Shown: positions 23,401-32,800 of the stretch, piece after piece | Position numbering within the stretch: the first letter of the stretch is position 1 | How the letters are laid out: the number at the start of each line of letters is the position of its first letter | Assembly: GCA_036877525.1 (NCBI GenBank) | Contig: JAZGTH010000007.1 | Span: forward strand, 7,067,501 to 7,131,500 | DNA length: 64,000 nt | Source: Chromobotia macracanthus | Lineage: Eukaryota > Chordata > Actinopteri > Cypriniformes > Botiidae | Reading direction: 5' to 3' | Notes under the pieces: model-generated | Databases searched by the model: none | Told to the model about the DNA's origin: nothing | What the model saw: only the letters and a program-made list of their open reading frames with translations | Translations under genes and position numbers: made by a program

Positions 23401-25720
23401 TAACGCATGTTTGTTTTTGTGGTACAGCAGTCATTAACTCCTTTAGTCTGAATAAAAGCTCACCAATTAAAACGCAGCTGCACACAACTTTTGTGTGCCT
23501 ACGCTAAATAAAAAAAGAAACATAATATACCAGGGCCCTCTGATACCTCTGATGGTATCATGCCAGCTTGAATATTCAGGTTTCCCTCCTCTGTTTGTTC
23601 TCAATGTGGCATGGCGACAGGGTTTTCCTGTGCCAGTCATGAGGGTGAGCGGACCTGGCAGGCAGAGACAGATAATGACTGTGATTCACCCAGGGAGGAC
23701 AACGCTTAATATTGCTGCTGACAAAACGCCCGGCCAGAAGCCTCCCACCGCTGCAGGGAAAACACCTAGCTGTTTACTCAACAGCTGAGTGCATGTGAAA
23801 CGTGGCGGAAAGAGGCCTTTGGATGCTGCCCGTGTGTGTTAATGTGGCAAAACACCTTCACACAGCCCGAACTGGGACATGGAGACGTCACTTGATGTTA
23901 GACATCATTGTAATAAAAAACAAATACAACATTGCAGCCAAAAGTAATGAAAGGTGCTTCAGATTTATTTCTGACTTTCCACTCCATGCTTTCCAGCAGT
24001 TTCTGTTGTTTCTTTGACTCACAGATGAAGAGCAAGCAGAAAAACGAGGGCAGTGTGGGACTTTACACCTACCCAGTGTTACAGGCAGCAGACATACTGC
24101 TTTACAAGTAAGCCTGCCTACTATCTTCATCTGTTTTGCTCCAAATGTGGTTATGTTTCCAGCTCTTTGTCTGAGAGCGTGATGTTATTGTTGTGCAGAT
24201 CCACACATGTGCCAGTAGGGGAGGACCAGATTCAGCATTTGGAGCTCGCCCAGGACCTGGCCCGAATCTTCAACAACCAGTACGGAGAGTTCTTTCCTGA
24301 GCCCCGTGCCCTGCTCAGTACGTCTTTTTTATCTTATGACACTAACTTCCCATTTTAATCAGTCTGTTTTTCTCATAAAGATTCACCTAGGCACGAACCC
24401 TGAAAAATGGAAAACAGGACAGTTAAGACAAATTACTCAGTGTCATTCAGCAAACACACTCACACACACACACAGAAATATTCAGTGCTATCAAATGTCT
24501 GCTCAGGCTTCCTGCTTTCCTCTTTCAGCGGACCAGTATGTTACATGCGTAGAGGTGAATGCAGCAGTCGTACCTTCAAACGGTCAATTCATGCACACAC
24601 GTGACTGGCATGTTGGACCATCGTTTAGACAAAGTCATCGTTGAGCTGCAGTCTTTCATTCTCTGTAATTATCACCTTTGTGAAGCACAATATGAATCCA
24701 GTCATGTGTGTGATGGCTCTTTGATTAAAGGAATGATCTCTTCCTTCTCTATCTGAGTGATGGGGTGATAATAGACTTGGGGAGTTTCCGTACAGTGACT
24801 TCACAAAGGCTTCCGTGTGTATAGGGAGAGGTTGAGGAGAGGTCTGGGCCAGTTCTCTTTACCCTGTTTACATCTTTAACTGCTTTTGAACTGCATCTGC
24901 ATCCTAGAGCCAAAGCATAAAAAGAAACCAAACAATATCTGTTGCCCTGAAACCAAATCAAAAAAAGTACTGACCATTAGAGCCCATCTGTGTTGTGATC
25001 TCACAAGCAAAAATATTTACACAGGCTAGTTGCTTTCCTGAGTGTTTTAATTTCAGCCGGATGCGTGTTTGATTCTTGCTCACTATGTGTTATGCTAATT
25101 TATGAAAATATGTGTTACCGTGGATAATTGGGATAGGTGCTACAAATTAGTTACACATTTGTGTGCTGCCTTTGTTTTTTGTGTTGAAATTAAGCAGTAT
25201 CTTAAGATCTGTGCTCACTCCATTGCAGTGCAGGTAGAAGTTTTTAACTCTTCATTTCTTGTACTGTTTAGGTTCCACTCGAAAGGTGAAATCTCTCCGA
25301 GATACGTCCTCCAAGATGTCCAAGTCAGACCCTCAAAGGTTAGCTACAGTCTTCCTAACTGACACACCTGATGACATTGTCCTGAAGATATGCAGGGCGG
25401 TAACAGACTTCAATTCCAAAGTGACCTATGAGCCCGAAAGTCGGCCAGGTGTGTCAAACCTAGTCTCTATTCACACGGCTGTGTCCGGACAGAGCGTGGA
25501 GGAGGTGGTCAGACTGGCTGAGGGTTTGGACACTGGACAGTACAAGAGTGTTGTAGCTGAAGCTGTTGTACAGAAGCTGAAACCTATTCAGCAGGAGATC
25601 CAGAGACTGAGGGCTGACAGGGGGCATATTGAGGGCCTGCTAGCTGAAGGAGCAGAGAAGGCTCGCTGCCTCGCAGCTCCCGTGATGATGGATGTCAGGA
25701 AACGAGTGGGATTCTGTTAA
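14385..25720 (+). CDS. wars2: wars2: mitochondrial tryptophanyl-tRNA synthetase (6 coding exons)
   Basis: Joined exons 14385-14489, 21109-21366, 23315-23395, 24025-24107, 24199-24317 and 25272-25720 give 1095 nt, or 364 aa plus stop, close to the roughly 360 aa of vertebrate WARS2. The enzyme charges mitochondrial tRNA-Trp with tryptophan using ATP, in the matrix. Visible class I aminoacyl-tRNA synthetase landmarks are the HIGH-type motif PHLGNYLG (HLGN at residues 53-56), the TrpRS-specific stretch VGEDQ..HLEL (182-192) and KMSKS at 230-234. Residues 1 to about 35 are rich in Arg/Lys/Ser/Ala with few acidic residues, as expected of a mitochondrial targeting peptide. The start at 14385 has a strong Kozak context (AAGATGG). 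Every intron is GT-AG and all phases join without stops. tbx15 follows 4 kb downstream in the same orientation, as in mammals. Identification is by motif and family knowledge; no alignment was run. Confidence 0.96.
14490..21108 (+). other. wars2: wars2 intron 1 (6.6 kb)
   Basis: Phase-0 intron with donor gtaaga and acceptor ccctatag. It is mostly AT-rich unique DNA with a 34-bp-period tandem duplication at 14721-14773. Less AT-rich blocks that read like regulatory DNA rather than decayed repeat lie at about 15895-16145, 16930-17250 and 19830-20060. No internal gene is seen. Confidence 0.8.
14721..14773. repeat. 34-bp-period tandem duplication
   Basis: TAGGTTCTGCAAATATATA occurs exactly at 14721-14739 and 14755-14773, separated by ATA repeats. 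Confidence 0.8.
21109..21366 (+). CDS. wars2: wars2 coding exon 2 (HIGH-motif exon)
   Basis: Acceptor ccctatag|ATT and donor CAG|gtgaga enclose 86 codons in phase 0. It encodes the start of the Rossmann-fold catalytic core: RVFSGIQPTG, then PHLGNYLGALESW, the ATP-binding HIGH-type signature, then YSIVDLHSIT. The conserved TrpRS pattern makes this exon secure. Confidence 0.96.
21367..23314 (+). other. wars2: wars2 intron 2
   Basis: Phase-0 intron of 1948 bp with donor gtgaga and acceptor tttgcag. It contains nothing with coding support. A unique block at about 22780-23180 is richer in mixed sequence than its surroundings. Confidence 0.85.
23315..23395 (+). CDS. wars2: wars2 coding exon 3
   Basis: Acceptor tttgcag|GTC and donor AAG|gtaatt enclose 27 codons in phase 0. 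The peptide contains SEHAELSWILGC and TSMPRLRHLPQWK, typical of bacterial and mitochondrial TrpRS between the HIGH motif and the tryptophan-binding region. Confidence 0.95.
23396..24024 (+). other. wars2: wars2 intron 3
   Basis: Phase-0 intron of 629 bp. A GC- and CpG-richer unique segment at 23620-23830 lies in the middle and has no coding support. Confidence 0.85.
24025..24107 (+). CDS. wars2: wars2 coding exon 4
   Basis: Acceptor gactcacag|ATG and donor AA|gtaagc enclose 83 nt, leaving two bases of a Lys codon completed by the next exon. It encodes MKSKQKNEGSVGLYTYPVLQ followed by AADILLY, a strongly conserved TrpRS core segment. The following intron is only 91 bp (24108-24198). Confidence 0.95.
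24199..24317 (+). CDS. wars2: wars2 coding exon 5
   Basis: Acceptor ttgtgcag|A completes the split Lys codon. The exon encodes STHVPVGEDQIQHLELAQDL and on to FFPEPRALL, then ends with one base of a Ser codon at donor CTCA|gtacgt. VGEDQ-HLEL is a hallmark of TrpRS. Confidence 0.95.
24318..25271 (+). other. wars2: wars2 intron 5
   Basis: Phase-1 intron of 954 bp with donor gtacgt and acceptor ctgtttag. It holds a short CA run at about 24457-24475 and no other recognisable element. Confidence 0.85.
25272..25720 (+). CDS. wars2: wars2 coding exon 6 (KMSKS motif, stop codon)
   Basis: Acceptor ctgtttag|GT completes Ser216, after which the exon encodes STRKVKSLRDTSSKMSKSDP with the KMSKS loop (230-234) that stabilises the aminoacylation transition state. 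The C-terminal helical tRNA-binding region follows and ends DVRKRVGFC with TAA at 25718-25720. Length and ending fit the family. Confidence 0.96.
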
Positions 25721-26167
25721 GGCAATAATTTTACAAAAACTGTATTACAGGCATGTATGCTCCAGACAGAGAAACTGAGATGTAATGGACTCATAAGTGA
25801 ACTTTCACTAATGAGAAATGGCGATAAAATTATATCATGGTCAACACTGATTTTTCAGAGCGGTTTTTGAAGACTCAAGATAAAGGCGAACAAAACCCAT
25901 GTTCTTTTCTCTATTTATTGATTTGTTAGTATATAAACAACATGCACATATATGGAATATCCTTTTGACTATAACACGTGTCTCAGCGCACACATGCATT
26001 ACATGCTGGGCAGAAAAAACTGCAGCTCTGGGAGAAGTGGAGACCTCTTGCCAAAGTCTGATCAGGGCTAACTGACATTGCAGGCAGCTCATACATGCAG
26101 CAGTACATGAGTGAAATGATAGCAAGCAGTGCTTGTAAAAGAATCACGTTGAAATTTGTGAATTTGA

Positions 26168-26173
26168 ATTAAA
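26168..26173 (+). terminator. wars2: Possible wars2 poly(A) signal (ATTAAA)
   Basis: This is an ATTAAA hexamer 448 nt after the wars2 stop codon. I see no AATAAA between the stop and this point. It is a variant signal in an AT-rich stretch, so it is only a candidate. Confidence 0.25.
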
Positions 26174-28286
26174 AAATACAAAGATTCATGCAGTGCATTA
26201 ATGATACTTCTACATTGATACTTTTTAATTAATCAGGCCTCAGATTATTAGACCAAGATTATTAGAAGGTAAGTGGTACATGTAGGAATATGTATCATGT
26301 CTATTCATTTCCTAAATTCTGATAATAACATTATGGAAATCTTTTCTGGGACAGGACCGGAATTTTTGCATTTCAGATGCTGTTTCTTTTAAATGTAGGC
26401 AGGAGCACATGCAGAATATAATTCAAATTTGGAAGACATATAGACTGCTGTCTACATTTTTTACTTAAATATGATTTATTTCATATGAGTGTTAGTCTGA
26501 AACTGAGTTATCCTTGTAATTTTAAAAAGGAAAATATTTCAACTCATAGGTCTCACATATACATAAATTCGGACAAAAATAACATTTCCTGGATTATAAT
26601 GACTCCAACCTACTCCGTCTGCATATAGGAGTCGTCATAAATCACCAAATAAGAAAACAGTCTTAACTTTACCCACGTTTTCTCTGATTCTTTGAAATTG
26701 TTATTTAAAACTTTTCGTCATCTACGGCACAAACATGCATTATTCTTCATGCGATTTTCCAAGTTCAGGGATATAAGGGAGGATTAGGTGGGCAGTTTAT
26801 TCGTTCCTCGGGGCAATTAATGATCAGTCCGGCAAAATGTTTCGTTTGTTTAGGGCTGTTTTTCGTCCTCTGTAATGTAGGCTGACAAAATGTCGAGGAA
26901 CGGTCGCTTGTTATTTGGCCATATTTCACGCCGTGCTGTTTTCTTTGAAGTGTCATTCATTTCCCCCCGTTCAAATTCGCTGTTTTGCCTAACGAGGTTG
27001 GTGCCAATGTTGTAACATTAGTATAGCATTCATTTGCGCAGATTTGATCGTAAACAAATGCACGTTTTGTGCAAATAGCAGTAAACAGCATGCATATAAA
27101 CAACAAAACTAGCTGAAGAAAACAAGCGTCTGATGAGTTAGTTGTAATGGCCCTGTGCGCTAGTTATTTGGTTGGGGTCAGGGTCTTTTCCCTCCAAGTG
27201 TGCATTAACAGTCGTCGAAATATATTGAATTTAAAGACGAAACAATCGGACTTTTATGTTCTCTTGTCAAACGTGATTATTGGCATTTTGTAAAAAGGAG
27301 CCTGCATTTGGCATTCCCAAATCCAAGCTGTAATAAAACGGGCTCTATAAAGGTTGTCCCACAAATAAGCATTCTGTTTTGTTGACCTAACCAATTATTC
27401 CCACTAGTCTGCCGCTATCGTCTAGAAATCTCTCATGATTTATCAGTTTAATAATTAAGTCATATAGCAATCGTATTTTCTTACTTTCGCTGTATCCTAA
27501 CTTGCATGCATTACCACAGTAGCTGTACTCAATACCAACCAGTTCAATCATCCAGTTAATTAAATCTATTGTGGATATTTTAATTGGTTAAATGTGTAGA
27601 ATAACGCATTAAACTATCAGTCTCAAACTCCTTTACTCATTATCTAATGCTAGTTAAATTCCCAGGTAAAGAAATAAAATCGTTGACATGGAAACCACTA
27701 TTGCTTTGATTAAGTTCTTATTTAAAACCTATTAAGCTCAAATCATTGACTAATTATACAGAGAATTGGCTAAACCTGCAGTACTTGAGCTATATTTTCT
27801 TTACTGAACGGCTTTCTGATAAATATGCAATTTAAGGTGGTGACCGAAGTCTTCAGCTTATTCATTCATAGTATTTTAGGCGCGTTAGTAGCTAAACGTA
27901 TATCAGATTTGCGCACTTAATGTAACAAAGTCTTTGCTATTTTAATGCCGAGGACGCTGATTTAACTACCAAACACCAGATGAAATCAGTAGTTGAGAAA
28001 CATTAAACAGGGTTAATATTTTAGGTTGGAGGGAGGTTAGACACTACGGTTTATAAATGACAAAACCTTCTGTGTTTAACAAGTATTTCAATTTATCACT
28101 CTCACGCGTGGCAAAGAAAAACACGGAAAGTCTTTTTATTCCTAAATTGAATTAGTCCTCTCAAAAGCATTTCTGTAACTTCCTTTTATTCTCCATTTTT
28201 AGTTGCTCTGCGTTTTTAATAGTTTATACATTTCTGTTTCCAGAATTTACATGCGTACTAAAGCTAGTTTAGTTTAGTTTAGTTTT

Positions 28287-28305
28287 AGACCATTAAGTTG
28301 CGCAC
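28287..28305. repeat. 19-bp repeat, copy 1 (upstream of tbx15 exon 1)
   Basis: AGACCATTAAGTTGCGCAC lies 1.4 kb before the tbx15 start codon and recurs exactly at 31015-31033 in intron 1. It has a mixed composition with GCGCAC, so it is not a simple-sequence match. Confidence 0.7.
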
Positions 28306-29269
28306 TATCGCAACGCACAATTGCTATATTTAATTATTTTTATTCGTTTTACGCGGTAAGCTAAACATTGATTGTATTTGTAGACTGTTATATTTTTAAA
28401 TGATATATTTAGCTATGTTTTTTTATATTCATTTCTAAGATTGCAACTATATAATTGATGGTAATTTATTGATACCTTTTTGCTATAATTTATTGCACAA
28501 CGAAGATAAAACATTCTTCCTGTTTTCAATTTGTCCCAACAACAGAGTGGAACAGTATGGAACAATACTCATGTTACTCTTGACGCTTTCCAATGAAACG
28601 AACCCAATACTATATCAACATAATGCTCAAATACAAGACACTTGCTGCCACTAATAATGTATAATGTCTTAATTGTTTAATTGTGGATGCTGGGGAACAC
28701 AGACAGTGTGAAACTGAATCAGTTTAACGAAGTGAAATGGGAGATCAGGGCACATGCAAACGATAAAACCACGTGGTTAAACTTTTTAAGGAGAAATTTT
28801 AGGAATGCCTAAAATGTATAGGCAAAGATTAGCTTCCATATGGATTTTGTAGTATCTGGTTTAATTTGCTATTAAATAGCTACATTAGAATACCAGTAAT
28901 ATAATATAATTTAGGAGAAATGAAAAGGTGACCATCTGTGGAAAAGATAGAAACAAAGAAAAACTGTTACGTCTGCAAATGTTTAATAATAACAGACAGA
29001 ACATTTTGAAGGTCAAAGAAAGACTAATTGTTTATCATTGAGCAGAGCACTCAGGTATTTTTCGATGACCTGGGCGCATAAAAAAATCCTTCAGAGACAA
29101 AGAAAAATAGTTTTAATTGGTTAAACGTCTACGGCTGTTTTTATTAACAAAACATTAAGAAACACCTCATAATCGATACCTCTAAAATGTGTTAAATTGT
29201 ATAAAGTTAATGGGAGATGACCGTCTCCAGTATCCAGCTCAGTTTTTACACAAGGCGTTTTTCCCTCCT

Positions 29270-29696
29270 CTTTCCATTGGACGACATATTTTGGCTCTTT
29301 CTCTTCCTACGTTTCCCATTGGACGCAATGCATTTGACAAACAGACAGAGGGTTGCCCTTACCGCTTGGAAAAAAGTTTTCCAGAAGTGAATATCAATCA
29401 GAGAGACTGTAGGACAGAAAAAGAGAGACAGAGAAGTTGGACGGAGACGCAAAACATCGAGATATATATTAGCAAGCCTTCCTCGCAGACGAGGTATTGA
29501 GCCAGAGAGTCGTCGCTGGGAATGGGTTCTTACATTTTTGAGCCTTTGAAAGGCATAAATTAGATTTAGGTTTGGATTACGGTCGTCACTGGAGAGCTAA
29601 AGCCACCCGCTACAAACATTTTGCGCGTGCGGTAACCCAGCGCCTGACGCCCGGAAGGAGTTTATATTCGTCCTAGTTGGATTTGCAGTGGAAGAG
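29270..29696 (+). promoter_or_regulatory. tbx15: Probable tbx15 core promoter and 5'UTR
   Basis: Two inverted CCAAT boxes inside the same decamer CCATTGGACG lie at 29274-29283 and 29316-29325, start to start 42 bp, about four helical turns. A TATA-like TATATATT follows at 29463-29470. CpGs rise between 29580 and 29880. The transcription start cannot be fixed from sequence, so this extent is inference. Confidence 0.4.
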
Positions 29697-29898
29697 ATGA
29701 GTGACAGGAGACGATCCGCCGCCGCGCTGAGTTCAAGAGCTCACGCCTTTTCCGTAGAAGCCCTGATCGGGACGAACAAGAAGCGAAAGCTCCGGGGTTG
29801 GGAAGAAAAGGAGCTGGAGCTGTCTATGGAGAACCTCGCCACCGACGGACAACTGGGAGACAGCGAGGACCCTGCCAGTTGTCTGGATATCGATCCGG
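29697..29898 (+). CDS. tbx15: tbx15 coding exon 1 (eh1-like motif, basic stretch)
   Basis: This exon encodes 67 codons from MSDRRRSAAALSSRAHAFSV to LDIDP, plus the first base of an Asp codon. It contains the eh1-like FSVEALIG reported in the Tbx15/18 group to recruit Groucho, and KKRKLR, a likely nuclear localisation signal. The donor is G|gttagt, with T rather than A/G at +3 and so weaker than usual. The frame stays open three codons upstream to a GTG, but ATG at 29697 matches the family start. Confidence 0.93.
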
Positions 29899-32800
29899 GT
29901 TAGTGCGTGATGACACGGCAAATGCAACACCCCTGCACTTCTTAAAGTCCCGTATAATGGCAGTTTTAACACCATTTACGAGCTAACTTTTGTTCTGGAA
30001 TATAATGTTTCTTATAGGCATTGTCAGATGGGATTGCACCGCGTATGGCAACCTAAAGTTTGGGATAGCGCAGGCCTGCTCAGTTGCCATAACATCACTT
30101 TCAATTCTGTTAAGCTTTTAAATAGTACAAAACCGATATTTATTAATTGGCAATTATTATTTTTGATTTGATTAAATTATTTTGCATTAAATTCGTATAG
30201 GATTAATAGTTTAGATTTTCTCTACACTGTAAAAAAAAAAAAAACCTTTTGCTGTTTAATCAGTGTGGCTGCACAATTCATTTCAACTCACTCTTTGTAA
30301 TCTTGACTGGTCTTGAGTTGCTGCAACTTATTAAAAGTAGCTGAAAATGTGCTTACTTTTTTATACGTTACACCAGTCAGGATTTATTCTATTAAGTTGA
30401 AATGACTTGTAAAGCCAGGTTGATTAAACATAAAAATTTAAGGCTGTAAAGTTTTTTTTAGAGTGTATCTAAAGAACAATCAAAGTTACGATTTATAATT
30501 CCTCTATACGATAAATATCCACGATGTCACACCTGTAATCTTTCATCTTTAACTTTCATGATTTTAAAACAGAGTTTACATTGACACTGTTGTGAGTCAC
30601 TCTTCAAAACATGATTAGCCTAATGTGTGTATGTATATATGTATATATGTATATATATATATATATATATTAATAACAAGTAATGGACATTGGCTGTTTT
30701 TTAACATTGACTAATTACAGGTATCCACGAGGGCCCATCAGTTTTGTAAATTTGTGGATTTAGTTTTAATTTGGCCACCAGACAAGTATGTATTACAAAT
30801 GAATCGGAAACATCTCAGTTTTGAAGTGACTTTTAAATTTCCCTGTAGATGACAGCTGGAAGTCTCCAGATCGTCTCATAAGATACTGTAAGTGCTCTTG
30901 TGAGTTCACACAAGTGTGTGTAAGTGTGTTTCTCGATTTCATCGCTGTAGTTCAACTGTTGCAACGTTAGTCATCACTTCATTAGTCTCGCTTCAGAAGC
31001 ATTTGCCATTACGCAGACCATTAAGTTGCGCACAACACACTGCTGACTGATCATTTCGTACACTTTCTGATATACATTTGTACGCCGGGGTTTAAATATG
31101 ATGGGGTTTAAATATTGACCTGGTTTTAAACGTAATGGTAGACAAGGATAGATGGAAGGTAGACTATGCTAAAATATAAGAGCTTCATTATTTCAGAAGA
31201 GGACCAAAAGTGCGACAGGTGAGTTGTCTTGGAAAAGTCTTGGAAAAGTCCTGTTGAGAAGTTAGGCGGCTTTTTCGTACCTTTCGTACGAAATAATAAG
31301 TGATGGAAAGATGAGCTCACTTTTATTTGATTTCTATGTGATTACGTATTCTAGGGGTCAAAACAGGTATGTTTCCATTTTAAGGAATATCGTCATACTA
31401 AGACAAAATAGACTTAAAAGTACTTACTTAAAAGTAAACCCCCAACCACTGATAACAATTGCGCGGCAATAACAATTACAATATGTACAATATCATACAA
31501 CATCAATTACATATCATTATAATGTGCACAGTGTGTTTTCAAGCGTATTAAGTTAAATATAGACTTGAATCTTTTGACACGATCGGGCCGGTGGAATTGT
31601 TGATACAGCTGTGCAACATACAATGCAAATTAAATAAAGGGCCATAATAGATTGTTTAACTTTATTAAGTGGCATACTAATGTAGGTTTATCTGGATAAA
31701 CCAATCGAGATATTATATTCCTCACGAGCATAGAGGATGGGTGCATTTTCCATAAATTTGAGAGTAAACAGACACGGATGACTTAATTCTGTATATGAAT
31801 CTGTCTTCGTTTTCACGAATTTTCCTAACAATTTCTATATAATAATATACATAAACACACTGATTTAATATGTATTTTCTTAAACATTTCAAAATCCCAA
31901 TCGACAGCTGGCTGTTATCCTTTTAGTCTATTAAATCACTTTTTAACCGGAATATTGTTTAATATTAGAAAAATCCTTATTAATCAACACAACTGATATT
32001 GTACTTTGAAGGCTTCGTATTGTGATGTTACTGATCTCCATTTGGCTCATCTGTATCTTGATTTTATATTGTGTATTTTTGTCTCCAAACTTTTTTTTAT
32101 CAAGACCAGTCTTAAACTTACTGGTGACGTCCAGATGTTTCCATATTTAGGATAACTTTAGGTTTAGGATATATCTCTGATATCTTCTAATCAGCACACG
32201 CTGACAATTTATAATGTAATGTTATGAGTTTACCCTAAACTCGGCCATTCTTCTTTTCATAGCCTAAAACGAATCCTGGGCAAAACAAAATATTTATTTT
32301 CATCAATTACACATTATAAAATTCCGACAGACTTTGTTTTATGATACCTGTTGAATACTAAGAACATGGCCTGTAAAATAAATAAAAATAGGACCATATG
32401 TAAAGTACACCCAAATGTTTCAGAATAATTTTAGACGTATTCAGTCTCGTTTAAATTTGTTGTTCAAAAAGTTAAGTTAAATTAAGTTGTTCAAAATATA
32501 CTTTGTATATTTCCGTAGTCTCCGCTTTTGTTATAGTTTTTATTTGTTTCTCTAAAATATTTTGATTCTGTGTCATTCAGACCATCACATTTACCCTTCA
32601 CTTACATAATTCCCTGAGAGACAAAGTTAAAATGAAAGACGACAGATGTGTACATTTAAAAGGAGTCTTAATCTTTATTTTTATTACCTCCCTCTTACAT
32701 GGGACTAAATGAAGTCCAGCGGAAACAGGTGGTTTTGTTCCTGGTGGATTGAGTTACCCTGCAATTTCATGCTTAGTATGTCGTCTGCATCCCAAGAAAT

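Larger units (their letters stand above)
25721..29269. other. wars2-tbx15 intergenic region
   Basis: This stretch covers the wars2 3'UTR and tbx15 upstream DNA, about 4 kb from stop to start codon. No gene is seen. From about 26.6 kb onward CpGs become frequent although the DNA stays AT-rich. It includes a unique CpG-bearing block at 26770-27070, a TTTAG tandem at about 28266-28285 and one copy of the 19-bp repeat (28287-28305). Confidence 0.7.
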
